A stretch of 62,501 nt of DNA from Streptomyces sp. col6 (GCF_008042035.1 NZ_RDBL01000008.1:68309-130809); one strand, 5' to 3'. Counted from the first letter of the stretch, positions 51,455 to 60,435 are shown. A program made the numbers and translations. The notes: generated by a model from the sequence alone, not told the origin.

Positions 51455-51575
51455 GACCCGCCCGAGCGGCCCGGCGTCCGTGCCCTGGATCACAGTGCGG
51501 GGTGCGGATTGCCGGGAACGGCGCGCGGTGGTTTATCGTTCACCTATATGTGGATGACGCGCGAGCGCCCACTTC

Positions 51576-52277
51576 TCAAGCCGCCCCGGCTGGATTCCCC
51601 CGATCCGGCCGGGGCTTCTCCTTTTCCGCGTCCGTATCCGTGCGCCCCGGCCCCGTCGACGCCTCCACCAGCAGCGCGGCCACCGCCAGCGCCGCCGCTG
51701 CCACCGCACCGGCTTCGGGCCGGAGCCGCACGGTCAGCGCGGCGAGCGCGGCGCCCGCCACCACGGCGGCCAGCCGCCCGGCGACCCAGCCGTCGCCGCC
51801 GCGCCACGCCCCCACGGCCAGCCGGCCGACGAGCGAGGTCAGGGTCCCGGTGAAGTAGTTCGTGGGCGTGGCCCGCACCCGCCCCTGGATGCCCATCGCG
51901 AGCCCCATCAGCACCAGCAGCCCCAGCCGGTCCGCGTCCGACGTGACCAGCCGGGCCGCCCACAGAGCCGCCCCCGCCGCGAGCAGCACCACCTCGGCCA
52001 GCAGCATCACCGGCACCCGCCGCCACATCCGCTCACCCACCAGCGCGGCGCCGGCCACCCCGCAGCCGTACGAGAGCAGCGCGGTGACCACCCGCAGCGC
52101 CACCCCCTCCTCGCCCGCCCCGGCGGCCGAAGCGCCGAGCAGAACCAGGTTCCCGGTCATCACCCCGGCGAAGACCTGGCCCACGCAGATGAACACGAAC
52201 GCGTCCGCCGCCCCGGACGCCGCCGAGAGCAGCAACAGCGCGGAGTGGGGCCCGGCGCCCCGGTCCGCCGCGCTCAC
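51576..52277 (-). CDS. DUF1275 (YoaK-like) membrane protein
   Basis: A 233-aa inner-membrane protein of the DUF1275 family. It has a characteristic opening ASGAADAFVFICVGQVFAG, then VMTGNLVLLGAS, about six transmembrane helices, and PTNYFTGTLTSLVG. The function is unknown. The start is GTG at 52277, overlapping the photolyase stop by 4 bp (GTGA), so it is translationally coupled to the photolyase gene. The last 25 residues are a polar tail. Confidence 0.88.
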   Translation of the reverse strand: MSAADRGAGPHSALLLLSAASGAADAFVFICVGQVFAGVMTGNLVLLGASAAGAGEEGVALRVVTALLSYGCGVAGAALVGERMWRRVPVMLLAEVVLLAAGAALWAARLVTSDADRLGLLVLMGLAMGIQGRVRATPTNYFTGTLTSLVGRLAVGAWRGGDGWVAGRLAAVVAGAALAALTVRLRPEAGAVAAAALAVAALLVEASTGPGRTDTDAEKEKPRPDRGNPAGAA

Positions 52278-53647
52278 TCCAGACCGCGCGCTCGCCGGAA
52301 CCGGTCCAGCCCCTCGGACAGGTCCACCACGGGCTCCGGATAGTCCAGCCGCTCCCGCTCCCCGCCCCGCAGCTTCCACGGCTCGTGCACGGCGGACCCG
52401 GACAGCGACGCCAGCTCCGGCACCCAGCGCCGTACGTACGCCCCGTCCGGGTCGAGCCGCTTGGCCTGCACCACCGGATTGAGTACCCGGTTGGGCCGGC
52501 TGTCGGTCCCCGTACCGGCCATCCACTGCCAGTTCATCTGGTTGTTCGCGATGTCGCCGTCCACCAGGAGATCCAGGAAGTGCCGTGCGCCCACACGCCA
52601 GTCCACGTACAGCGTCTTTGTCAGGAACGAGGCGGTGAGCAACCGGCCCCGGTTGTGCATCCAGCCCTCGTGGCGCAACTGGCGCATCGCCGCGTCGACC
52701 ACCGGATAGCCGGTGCGCCCCTCGCGCCACGCCTCCACCTCGTCGGCCGCCTCCTTCTCGGAGCGCCAACGGTCCTGCTTGTCACGGTAGTTCTCCCAGG
52801 ACGCGGCGGGCCGGGCCGCGAGGACCTGGTAGTGGAACTCGCGCCAGCACAGCTGCCGTACGAACGCCTCGGCCCCGGCGCCGCCGGCGTCGCGCGACCG
52901 GTGCACCAGCTCGACGGGGGACAGGGTGCCGAAGTGCAGATGCGGCGAGAGACGCGAGGTGCCGTCGCCCGCCAGGTCGTCGTGCCGCTCCTCGTACGCG
53001 GCGAGACCGCGCCGCCGCCAGGCCGTGAACGCCTTGCGCGCCGCCTGCTCCCCGCCCTCCGGGAGTCCTTCCGACACGCCGGACACACCGCTTCGGGCCG
53101 GAAGCTTCTCAGACCGCGGTCCCTCCGGCACCCGTACCGCACGCGGCGCACCGAACACCTCGCGCAACCGTTCCCCCGACCAGCGCCGGAAGTACGGGGT
53201 GAACACGGCGAAGTGGTCCGAGGAAGCGGGTGTCACCGCGCCGGGAGCCACCGCGGTGACCACCCCGTCGTGGACGCGCAGCCGGCGCCCGCCGGACTCC
53301 AGCGCCTCGCGCAGCCGCTCCTCGCGGCGCCGGGTGTACGCGCTGACGCCCGCCGCCACATGGACCTCGTCCGCACCGGCCTCCGAGGCGACCGCGCACA
53401 CCTCCTCGGCCACGTCCCCGGAGCGGACGACCAGCCGGCCGCCCCGCTCGCGCAGCCCGGCGTCGAGGTCGCGCAGACAGTCGGCGAGGAAGGCGCGCCG
53501 GTTCGGGGCGTCGAAGCCGGCCGCCTCGATCGCGCTGTCCCGGACGAACAGAGGCACGATCTCGTCGGCCGAGGCGAGCGCGGCCCGCAGCGGCGGATGG
53601 TCGTGCAGGCGGAGATCGGCGGTGAACAGGACGACCGCAACGGTCAT
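52274..53647 (-). CDS. phr: Class I deoxyribodipyrimidine (CPD) photolyase
   Basis: A 457-aa light-dependent DNA repair enzyme that splits cyclobutane pyrimidine dimers. An N-terminal alpha/beta antenna domain (VVLFTADLRLHDHPPLRAAL) is followed by the helical FAD domain. Motifs are TSRLSPHLHFGTLSPVELV, RQLCWREFHYQVL, TGYPVVDAAMRQL, GWMHNRGRLLTASFLTK and DIANNQMNWQWMAGTGTDS, where the Asn and Trp residues contact FAD. It is 66 bp downstream of a DUF2867 reductase and overlaps the DUF1275 gene, forming a three-gene block. Confidence 0.95.
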   Translation of the reverse strand: MTVAVVLFTADLRLHDHPPLRAALASADEIVPLFVRDSAIEAAGFDAPNRRAFLADCLRDLDAGLRERGGRLVVRSGDVAEEVCAVASEAGADEVHVAAGVSAYTRRREERLREALESGGRRLRVHDGVVTAVAPGAVTPASSDHFAVFTPYFRRWSGERLREVFGAPRAVRVPEGPRSEKLPARSGVSGVSEGLPEGGEQAARKAFTAWRRRGLAAYEERHDDLAGDGTSRLSPHLHFGTLSPVELVHRSRDAGGAGAEAFVRQLCWREFHYQVLAARPAASWENYRDKQDRWRSEKEAADEVEAWREGRTGYPVVDAAMRQLRHEGWMHNRGRLLTASFLTKTLYVDWRVGARHFLDLLVDGDIANNQMNWQWMAGTGTDSRPNRVLNPVVQAKRLDPDGAYVRRWVPELASLSGSAVHEPWKLRGGERERLDYPEPVVDLSEGLDRFRRARGLE

Positions 53648-53713
53648 GGGGCAACTCCGGAAGAGGCGGGGACAGTCATGCTGCCGCTACCCTGCCTCCC
53701 CCGGACGCATCGC

Positions 53714-55243
53714 TCAGCGCGACACCGCGGGTACCGCCCGTCCGGGTGACGTACGCGTTTCCGCGGCCCGCGCGATATTGCGCGCCATCCCGCCGAACAC
53801 GAGGGCGTGGAAGGGCGAGACGCTCCACCAGTACGCGTGACCGAACAGCCCGCGCGGATGGAACAGGGCCCGCTGCCGGTAGCGCGACCGGCCCTCCCCG
53901 TCCGGCTCCACGTACATCTCCAGCCAGGCCGGGCCCGGCAGCCGCATCTCGGCGCGCAGCCGCAGCAGGTGACCCGGTTCGATCTCCTCGACGCGCCAGA
54001 AGTCCAGCGAGTCGCCCACCCGCAGCCGGTCGGTGTCGCGCCGACCGCGCCGCAGCCCGACCCCGCCGACCAGCCGGTCGAGCCAGCCGCGCACCGCCCA
54101 GGCCAGCGGGAACGAGTACCAGCCGTGTTCCCCGCCGATGCCCTCGACCACCCGCCACAGGGCCTCGGGCGAGGCGTCGACGGCCCGTTCGCGCACATCC
54201 GTGTACAGGCTGCCGCCCGCCCAGTCCGGGTCGGTCGGCAGCGGGTCGCTGGGCACGCCCGGCACCGATGCGGAGGACCACCGGGTGGTGACCCGGGCCT
54301 CGCGCACCCGTTGCAGGGCCAGCCGCAGCGCCGTGTCGAAACCGAACGGCTGCCCCGCGCCGTCGGGGACGTGGCCCGCGATGTCGTGCTCCCGGCACAC
54401 CACCTCGTACCGCAGGGACTCGGCGAGGGGCCGGGCGATCGACGCGGGCACGGGTGTGATGAGCCCGACCCAGTGGCTGGACAGCCCTGGTGACAGCATC
54501 GGCACGGGCAGGATCAGCCGGTGCGGCAGCTGGGCCACCTCCGCGTAGCGCTGCATCATGTCGCGGTACGTGAGGACGTCGGGACCACCGATGTCGAACG
54601 TGCGGTTCACGTCCCGGGGCATGCGGGCGCTGCCCACCAGATAGCGCAGCACATCGCGTACGGCGATCGGCTGGATCCGCGTCGACACCCAGCTCGGCGT
54701 CACCATGACCGGCAGCCGTTCGGTGAGGTAGCGCAGCATCTCGAAGGAGGCGGAACCCGATCCGATGATGACGGCGGCCCGCAGCGCGGTGGTCGGGACG
54801 CCCGACTCCAGCAGGATGCGGCCGACTTCGGCCCGCGAACGCAGATGCGGCGACAGCTCGTGGTCGGGCACGCCTTCGGGGGTGAGACCGCCCAGATAGA
54901 CGATGCGGCCGACGCCCGCGGCCCGTGCCTGCTCCGCGAAGGCGACGGCGGCCCGCCGGTCGGTCTCCTCGAAGCCGGACCCGGTCGTCAGGGCGTGCAC
55001 CAGGTAGTACGCCACGTCGATGCCGTCCATCGCCGGGGCGAGCGACGCCGCGTCCGTGACGTCGCCCCGGACCGTCTCGACCTCCCCGGCCCAGGGGTGG
55101 TCGCGCAGCTTCTCCGGGGTGCGGGCCAGGCACCGCACCCGGTGTCCCGCGGCCAGCAGCTCCGGCACCAGCCGGCCGCCGATATAGCCGGTGGCGCCGG
55201 TGACCAGGCAGCTCAGGGGTGCGTGCGCGTGATCGCCCGTCAT
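53714..55243 (-). CDS. NAD(P)H-binding atypical SDR fused to DUF2867
   Basis: A 509-aa protein of two parts. The N-terminal Rossmann domain has the motif CLVTGATGYIGGRLVPELLA near residue 11, GVGRIVYLGGLTPEG and an atypical-SDR active site. The C-terminal DUF2867 domain (about 335-509) resembles START-like lipid-binding folds (ALWRVVEGIGGEHGWYSF). This fusion is frequent in Actinobacteria, often next to photolyase and light-induced genes. No function is established. The ATG at 55243 follows a GGAG site. Confidence 0.88.
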   Translation of the reverse strand: MTGDHAHAPLSCLVTGATGYIGGRLVPELLAAGHRVRCLARTPEKLRDHPWAGEVETVRGDVTDAASLAPAMDGIDVAYYLVHALTTGSGFEETDRRAAVAFAEQARAAGVGRIVYLGGLTPEGVPDHELSPHLRSRAEVGRILLESGVPTTALRAAVIIGSGSASFEMLRYLTERLPVMVTPSWVSTRIQPIAVRDVLRYLVGSARMPRDVNRTFDIGGPDVLTYRDMMQRYAEVAQLPHRLILPVPMLSPGLSSHWVGLITPVPASIARPLAESLRYEVVCREHDIAGHVPDGAGQPFGFDTALRLALQRVREARVTTRWSSASVPGVPSDPLPTDPDWAGGSLYTDVRERAVDASPEALWRVVEGIGGEHGWYSFPLAWAVRGWLDRLVGGVGLRRGRRDTDRLRVGDSLDFWRVEEIEPGHLLRLRAEMRLPGPAWLEMYVEPDGEGRSRYRQRALFHPRGLFGHAYWWSVSPFHALVFGGMARNIARAAETRTSPGRAVPAVSR

Positions 55244-55373
55244 GAGGTCTCCGCATCCGTCCGTGTACGCCGGGCCCTGTGCGGCCGGCCCCTCGCGACC
55301 AGTGTGCCGCCGCGCTCCGCGCCCCGCACGGCGCGACGGGTGTGGTCCCGCGCTTGCGGGGCATCCGTCGCCC

Positions 55374-56114
55374 ATGGACGCAGTGGCGGCAAGACCCGAA
55401 CGCGACGGAACGCGCAGCAGAGGGTGGGGGCGGCTTCTGCTGCGCGTCTCCATTCTCGTGCTGGCCTTCGTGGCCATGGTCGGATTCTCGGTGGTGCTGG
55501 CGAAGGTGACGCTCACCCCGTCGCCCGCCTCCGAGGAACTCGTGAAGTCGAACCTGCACCCGGGCCGCTCGCTGCGGCAGTACGCCGAGGACTACACGTT
55601 CCTCGCCGCGTGCAAGCAGGCCGGGGGCAACCTGGTGCTGGGCATGCCCTTCGGCATCCTGCTGCCCATCCTCGTCCCGCGAAAGCTCAGGATGCTCCGC
55701 ATGTTCGTGCTGACGGTGCTGGTCATCGTCCTCGTGGAGCTGGTGCAGGGAGCAATCGTCCGGGGCCGCGCCTTCGACGTGGACGACGTCATCCTCAACA
55801 CCGCGGGTGCTCTGCTCGCCTACCTGCTGGTGGGGCGGCGCCTGAGCCACCGCTACCACGTCCTCGCGGAGGAGCCGGCACGCGCCCCGGCGGCCCGCGA
55901 GACCCGGCGACCGAAGAACGGCCGCCCGAAGACCGGAACCCGCCGCAAGGCCGAGCCCGCCAAGAAGAGCGAGCCGCGCACGAAGGCCGTACCGGGCAAG
56001 AAGACCGGGGCCCGTGCCACGCCCCGGCGCACCGCGGTACCCGCGTCGGCCTGGTCGCGGCTGCGGCACGGTGTCCGCCGCAAGGCGGCCCGCGGCCGTT
56101 CCACCAAGCGCTGA
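55374..56114 (+). CDS. VanZ-family membrane protein with a basic C-terminal tail
   Basis: A 246-aa protein. The N-terminal two thirds are a VanZ-like membrane domain with about four helices (LLLRVSILVLAFVAMVGFSV, GGNLVLGMPFGILLPIL, RMFVLTVLVIVLVELVQGAI and DVDDVILNTAGALLAYL). VanZ proteins confer low-level teicoplanin tolerance in some contexts. The last 75 residues are very rich in Arg and Lys (RPKNGRPKTGTRRKAEPAKK and so on) and low in complexity, resembling a nucleic acid-binding or polyanion-binding tail; I do not know this from other VanZ proteins. No ribosome site precedes the ATG at 55374. Confidence 0.82.
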   Translation: MDAVAARPERDGTRSRGWGRLLLRVSILVLAFVAMVGFSVVLAKVTLTPSPASEELVKSNLHPGRSLRQYAEDYTFLAACKQAGGNLVLGMPFGILLPILVPRKLRMLRMFVLTVLVIVLVELVQGAIVRGRAFDVDDVILNTAGALLAYLLVGRRLSHRYHVLAEEPARAPAARETRRPKNGRPKTGTRRKAEPAKKSEPRTKAVPGKKTGARATPRRTAVPASAWSRLRHGVRRKAARGRSTKR

Positions 56115-56121
56115 CCCCGCC

Positions 56122-56164
56122 GCGGTCCGGCTACCCGATCGGCCCGCGGCCGATTGCGGACCGC
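56122..56164 (+). terminator. Nested hairpin terminator after the VanZ gene
   Basis: Outer arms 56122-56129 and 56157-56164 (8 bp) and inner arms 56138-56144 and 56148-56154 (7 bp) form a stacked hairpin starting 8 nt after the VanZ stop. Confidence 0.7.
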
Positions 56165-56275
56165 CGCCCCGCGCCCGACGGTGGGAGACACCGGGCGTGC
56201 CGCGAGGCCCGCCCGGCCGCCAAGGTCGCGGGCGGGCGGGCCCGGCCGCGCGGGTCACCGCCGAAGAGGAGCGAC

Positions 56276-57058
56276 ATGACGGACGCCCAGTGGAGCCCGG
56301 GTCCACGTGAGGGGGACGCGAACGAGTTCCGGCCCGTGCTGGACATCGTCGAACCCGCACGCCAGCGGCGGCTCACCGTGTTCTCCCGGCTGCTCCTGCT
56401 GATCCCGCACGCCGTCGTGCTGTTCTTCCTGGAGATCGCGGCCTTCTTCACGCTGATCTTCGGCTGGTTCGCCGCGCTGGCCCTCGCCCGGCTCCCCGGG
56501 CCCGTCTACCGCTTCCTCGCCCAGGTGCTGGCCTACCGGACCAGGGTGGCCGCGAGCGCCATGCTGCTCGTCGACAGCTACCCGCCGTTCACGCTGTCCC
56601 AGCCGCCGCAGTACCCGGTGCGCATCGATGTCCGGCCGACCCGGCTGAACCGGCTCGCCGTCTTCTTCCGGGTGTTCCTGGTCATCCCCGCCGCGATCGT
56701 GCAGGGCCTCGTCACCTCCGGCTGGTCGGCCCTGGCGGTCCTGTGGTGGCTGATCACCCTGATCCTCGGCCGCATGCCCCGGCCGCTCTTCGAGGCCACG
56801 GCGGCCACCCTGCGCTACGAGATGCGGGTCGCCGCCTACTTCTCGCTGCTCAGCCCGGCCTACCCCAAGGCACTCTTCGGCGACGACGCCCTCTCCGTGC
56901 CGGAGGGACAGCCGCGCTCCGCCACCAGGCCGCTGGTCATGAGCACCGGGGGCAAGGCCCTGGTGGTCCTCTTCCTGGTCCTCGGCCTCCTCGGCGGCGT
57001 CACGACGTCCCTCACACGCTCCGACTCGGACGACACCGGGTACAGCGCGGGGCGGTAA
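56276..57058 (+). CDS. DUF4389 membrane protein
   Basis: A 260-aa integral membrane protein of the DUF4389 family. Two similar halves each carry an LNRLAVFFRVFLVIPAAI-like segment with an Arg-Leu start and two to three transmembrane helices (LLIPHAVVLFFLEIAAFFTL; VLWWLITLILGRMP), then a final anchor helix VLFLVLGLLGGV. The function is unknown. AAGAGGA precedes the ATG at 56276. It is separated from VanZ by a terminator and from DinB by 41 bp. Confidence 0.88.
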   Translation: MTDAQWSPGPREGDANEFRPVLDIVEPARQRRLTVFSRLLLLIPHAVVLFFLEIAAFFTLIFGWFAALALARLPGPVYRFLAQVLAYRTRVAASAMLLVDSYPPFTLSQPPQYPVRIDVRPTRLNRLAVFFRVFLVIPAAIVQGLVTSGWSALAVLWWLITLILGRMPRPLFEATAATLRYEMRVAAYFSLLSPAYPKALFGDDALSVPEGQPRSATRPLVMSTGGKALVVLFLVLGLLGGVTTSLTRSDSDDTGYSAGR

Positions 57059-57099
57059 AGGGCTCGTGCGAACGGATGTTCAGCGTGCATGATCACCGG

Positions 57100-57615
57100 A
57101 TGACCTGGACAGCCCCTGACGCCACACGTACGCCCGGCTCGCTCGTCGCCGACGAGCGGGAGACGCTCACCGGATACCTGAACTGGTTCCGCTCCACCCT
57201 GTTGCAGAAATGCGCCGGTCTGACCGGCGAACAGCTCACCGAACGGACCGTGCCCCCGTCGAACCTGACCCTGCTCGGGCTCCTGCGCCACATGGCCAAG
57301 GTCGAACGCACCTGGTTCCGGGAGCGGTTCGGCGGTCAGGAGCTCGCACCGATGTACGACCCCGCCAAGGGCAAGGACGCGGACTTCGAGGACCTGGACC
57401 CGGCCGCGGCCGCCGGCGACTACGCCCGGCTGGTCGAGGAGTGCCGGCTCGCCGACGAGATCATCGCCGGTGCCTCGCTGGACGATACGTTCACCCACAA
57501 CGGGGAGGTCTTCTCCCTGCGTCTCGTGCACGTCCACATGATCGGTGAGTACGCGCGCCACATCGGCCACGCCGATCTGGTACGGGAGCGGCTGGACGGC
57601 GTCACCGGGGCCTGA
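57100..57615 (+). CDS. DinB/DUF664 family protein (possible mycothiol-dependent enzyme)
   Basis: A 171-aa four-helix-bundle protein. Key blocks are ERETLTGYLNWFRSTLLQKC, NLTLLGLLRHMAKVERTWF with a metal His, and LRLVHVHMIGEYARHIGHAD with two further His. The three-His pattern matches metal-dependent DinB/YfiT hydrolase or thiol-S-transferase proteins; in Actinobacteria several use mycothiol. CATGAT lies 6 nt before the ATG at 57100 and there is no ribosome site, so it is probably leaderless. An in-frame ATG at 57076 would add eight residues. Confidence 0.85.
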   Translation: MTWTAPDATRTPGSLVADERETLTGYLNWFRSTLLQKCAGLTGEQLTERTVPPSNLTLLGLLRHMAKVERTWFRERFGGQELAPMYDPAKGKDADFEDLDPAAAAGDYARLVEECRLADEIIAGASLDDTFTHNGEVFSLRLVHVHMIGEYARHIGHADLVRERLDGVTGA

Positions 57616-57685
57616 GGGAGACGTGTGAGGGTTCCCGGGGCCGCCTTCCCGGCGTGAACCCGGCCGGCCGGGTCATACGAGCACT

Positions 57686-58399
57686 ATGACCTCCACCGAC
57701 TCGGCGACAGAACCGTCCACGAAGCCCGGACCGGCCGACGACGGCACCCGCCGTCGTCGCAGCCGGCGCCTGCGCCGCGCCGCCGCCTTCTGCGCGGTCG
57801 CGCTGGCCCTGCTCTTCATCGGCACGCGCCTCAGCCTGCTGCCCGGACTGGGCGACCTACTGGGCGAGGAGACCCACGACCGCACGGGGCCCGCGGTGCT
57901 CAAGTCGATCCAGGACATGAGCAGGTACGAGGCGGCGGCCGGCAACTTCCAGGTCGTCGTCGACCTGGAGAAGGACACCAAGTACGTCCCCGACGCGATC
58001 CGCGGCACCCGCACGCTGTACGTCGGCGCCGGCACCGTGTCCGCGTACGTCGACCTGGGCCGGGTGACGAGCGGGGGAGTGGTCGTCGACGAGGACCGCA
58101 GCACCGCCGAACTCCGGCTTCCGCACGCGGTCCTGGGCAAGCCGGCGCTCGACCCCGACCGCTCCTACGCGGTGTCCAAACAGCGCGGCATCCTCGACCG
58201 GCTCGGCGACTTCTTCTCCGACAACCCCGGCAGCGAACAGGCGGTCAACCAGCTGGCCGTACGCCACATCGGCGACGCCGCGAAGGAGAGCGGCCTGACG
58301 CAGCGCGCCGAGAAGAACACCACCGCGATGCTCCAGGGCCTGCTCGGCTCCCTCGGCTTCGAGAAGGTCACGGTCCGCTACGGCGCCGCCCGCTCCTGA
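57686..58399 (+). CDS. DUF4230 single-pass membrane protein
   Basis: A 237-aa protein. A Lys/Arg-rich N terminus is followed by one transmembrane helix (AAFCAVALALLFIGTRLSLL), then an exported DUF4230 domain with GNFQVVVDLEKDTKYVP, TLYVGAGTVSAYVDL and KSGLTQRAEKNTTAM-like ends. The function is unknown. CATACG sits 6 nt before the ATG at 57686, matching the leaderless pattern. A hairpin at 58413-58433 follows. Confidence 0.85.
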   Translation: MTSTDSATEPSTKPGPADDGTRRRRSRRLRRAAAFCAVALALLFIGTRLSLLPGLGDLLGEETHDRTGPAVLKSIQDMSRYEAAAGNFQVVVDLEKDTKYVPDAIRGTRTLYVGAGTVSAYVDLGRVTSGGVVVDEDRSTAELRLPHAVLGKPALDPDRSYAVSKQRGILDRLGDFFSDNPGSEQAVNQLAVRHIGDAAKESGLTQRAEKNTTAMLQGLLGSLGFEKVTVRYGAARS

Positions 58400-58412
58400 C
58401 CGCGACACGACG

Positions 58413-58433
58413 GCCGGGAAGGACTTTCCCGGC
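58413..58433 (+). terminator. 8-bp hairpin after the DUF4230 gene
   Basis: GCCGGGAA pairs with TTCCCGGC across a 5-nt loop, 13 nt after the DUF4230 stop. Confidence 0.6.
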
Positions 58434-58510
58434 GCCGGAAGTCGTTGAAGCCATGATGAGATGCCCCGGCCGACGACACGGCCGGACCGGACGACGATGG
58501 GAAAGAGCGC

Positions 58511-58957
58511 ATGCCTCTCCAGGGCGAGTACGAACCGAGTCCCGCGCAGTGGGTCCGTGACCAGGTCGAGCAGTACGAGAGCTCGGGCGGCACGGAAGGG
58601 ACGACGATGCGCGGCATGCCCGTCATCGTCCTGACGACCGTGGGCGCCAAGTCCGGGAAGATCCGCAAGACCCCGCTCATGCGCGTCGAGCACGACGGCC
58701 GGTACGCGGTGGTCGCGTCCCAGGGCGGGGCTCCGACCCACCCGGTCTGGTACCACAACCTCAAGGCCGACCCCCGCGCCGAGCTCCAGGACGGCCCGGC
58801 GCGCAGCGACATGACGGCGCGCGAGGTCACCGGCGAGGAGAAGGCCCGGTGGTGGGAGCGCGCGGTCGCGGCGTTCCCCGACTACGCCGACTACCAGAAG
58901 AAGACGGACCGGCAGATTCCGGTCTTCGTGCTGGAGCCCGTCGACGGGAGCCACTGA
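58511..58957 (+). CDS. Deazaflavin (F420)-dependent nitroreductase family protein
   Basis: A 148-aa split-barrel protein of the Ddn/DUF385 family. It has [38 protein letters not shown] and a Trp/Tyr-rich C terminus, all typical. F420-binding members reduce nitroimidazoles or quinones; the true substrate is unknown. A GGGAAAG site precedes the ATG at 58511. A 10-bp hairpin lies just after its stop. Confidence 0.9.
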   Translation: MPLQGEYEPSPAQWVRDQVEQYESSGGTEGTTMRGMPVIVLTTVGAKSGKIRKTPLMRVEHDGRYAVVASQGGAPTHPVWYHNLKADPRAELQDGPARSDMTAREVTGEEKARWWERAVAAFPDYADYQKKTDRQIPVFVLEPVDGSH

Positions 58958-58978
58958 GCCGCGGCGGGATAGTGTCCA

Positions 58979-59006
58979 GCTCGGCCCCCAGGGGGTGGGG
59001 CCGAGC
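58979..59006 (+). terminator. 10-bp hairpin between the F420-type and DUF6221 genes
   Basis: GCTCGGCCCC pairs with GGGGCCGAGC across an 8-nt loop. The stem ends next to GGAAGG, so the hairpin may terminate the previous transcript or mask the ribosome site of the next gene. Confidence 0.6.
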
Positions 59007-59024
59007 GGAAGGATGCGAAACCAG

Positions 59025-59429
59025 ATGACAGACAACTCCGACCTCGTCGCGTTCGTACGGGCACGCCTGGACGAGGAAGAGGACCTCGCGCGGGTGGCCG
59101 GCGGCGAGGCGTGGCGGTGCCCGGCCGAGACGCCCGGCGAGATCCACGACCGGGGTGGCGCGATCGCCTTCACCCTGCGCACGCACGGCCACGACTACGA
59201 CCGGCACATCGTCCGGCAGGACCCGGCCAGGACGCTCCAGCGCATCGAGACCAGCCGGGTCCTCCTGGACGAGTACGCCGAGGTGGCCGCACTGGACGTC
59301 GACCGCCCGCAGCGCGACTTCGCGTCCGGCCGGGCCTTCGGCCTCGGCTTCGTGGTCCGCCAGCTGGCCGCGGAGAACGCGGGCCACCCCGACTACCAGG
59401 TGAAGTGGCTGCCCCGCTTCACCCAGTGA
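59025..59429 (+). CDS. DUF6221 family small protein
   Basis: A 134-aa hydrophilic protein that matches the actinobacterial DUF6221 pattern: SDLVAFVRARLDEEEDLARV at the start, IETSRVLLDEYA, then LAAENAGHPDYQVKWLPRF at the end. No known domain or catalytic motif is present and the function is unknown. An in-frame ATG at 59013 is an alternative start; GCGGAAGG lies before both, and spacing to 59025 is long. Confidence 0.8.
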   Translation: MTDNSDLVAFVRARLDEEEDLARVAGGEAWRCPAETPGEIHDRGGAIAFTLRTHGHDYDRHIVRQDPARTLQRIETSRVLLDEYAEVAALDVDRPQRDFASGRAFGLGFVVRQLAAENAGHPDYQVKWLPRFTQ

Positions 59430-59456
59430 GACGCCGGCCCGCCGGCTCCGGACGGG

Positions 59457-59645
59457 TCAAAGTGCGTTCGTCCCGTGATCGCCCTGCGTGGTCACCTGGT
59501 CGCTCCGCTCCCGGAGCCGGCGCGCCTTGTCCTGGAGGCGCTGCCGCTCTTGCGGGTCCGCGGCGCGGTCGGCGGCCTCCTGCATCTCCTGCGCCTTGGC
59601 CCGGATGCGCCGGGCCCGTCCGCCGGTTTCGTCCGCAACGCTCAT
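59457..59645 (-). CDS. DUF6381-like small helical protein
   Basis: A 62-aa, highly charged protein predicted to be one long helix (RRIRAKAQEMQEAADRAADP, then Gln/Arg/Asp-rich). It resembles DUF6381 or CsbD-type stress proteins. GGGAG precedes the ATG at 59645. Function unknown. It is convergent with the DUF6221 gene and divergent from the lipoprotein at 59841. Confidence 0.7.
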   Translation of the reverse strand: MSVADETGGRARRIRAKAQEMQEAADRAADPQERQRLQDKARRLRERSDQVTTQGDHGTNAL

Positions 59646-59840
59646 GATCACTCCCGGGGCTCGGTGGACAGCCGACCCCTCCAGCGAATCAGTGTGCGTG
59701 CGGCCCCGCATCTCGAACCGCCCCGCCCGCTCCACCCGGTCACCGTTCTGGCAGGATCGAACGCTCGAACGCAGGGCCCGGCCGGGGGAGTTGTCTCACC
59801 CGCCGGGCGAAATGAGCATGTGAAACGGGGAACGAGAGAT

Positions 59841-60425
59841 ATGCGTACGTGGACGCGCGCCGTGCCCGCGGCGATGGGCGCCCTGGTGCTGGCCGCCGTG
59901 CTGACCGGCTGCAACGGTTCCGACTCGGACGACAAGAAGGGCTCCGGGGGCTCGGACGACAGGACGAGCTACCGGCTGGGCGAGGCCAGCCCGCCGCAGG
60001 AAAGCACCATGCAGAAGTCGAAGGGCGCCACCTACACCGTGACGCCCACCAAGGTGCAGACGGGCACCACGGCGGACATGGACAACTCCGGCCTGGACAA
60101 GGAGAAGGGCGAGGCGCCGAAGATCCCCGTCTATGTGTGGGCGACCGTCACGCACAAGAGCGGCAAGGCCATGGAGATCGGTGACATGGACAGCGACCTG
60201 GTCGTCAAGACCGACAAGGGTGAACGCACCAAGGCGCTCATCGTCATCATGGGCGAGGCGAAGTGGCCCGACTGCCCGGCCCCGGACAGCGAGAAGAAGC
60301 TGAGCGCCGGCCAGTCGGAGAAGATCTGCAAGGCCTTCCTGATTCCGGAGGGCCAGAAGGCCGCCGCGGTCCAGCTGAGCCAGGGCTTCACCGCGGAGCC
60401 GCTGGAGTGGCCCGCCGCCGGCTGA
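59841..60425 (+). CDS. Secreted lipoprotein of unknown function
   Basis: A 194-aa exported protein. MRTWTRAVPAAMGALVLAAV leads to the lipobox LTGC (Cys about residue 24). The remainder is a Ser/Asp/Lys-rich linker and a beta-rich domain with VYVWATVTHKSGKAMEIGDM and three Cys (two likely in a disulfide). It may be a DUF4352/telokin-like extracellular domain, similar in style to the lipoprotein at 5332. GGGGAACGAGAG precedes the ATG. A terminator hairpin follows at 60436-60465. Confidence 0.82.
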   Translation: MRTWTRAVPAAMGALVLAAVLTGCNGSDSDDKKGSGGSDDRTSYRLGEASPPQESTMQKSKGATYTVTPTKVQTGTTADMDNSGLDKEKGEAPKIPVYVWATVTHKSGKAMEIGDMDSDLVVKTDKGERTKALIVIMGEAKWPDCPAPDSEKKLSAGQSEKICKAFLIPEGQKAAAVQLSQGFTAEPLEWPAAG

Positions 60426-60435
60426 CGGCACCCCC

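Noticed and set aside
51530..51560. GTTCACC-like PHO box and promoter in the L31/DUF1275 gap
   Set aside because: Only a single unit is present and the position is between convergent genes, where no start is expected.
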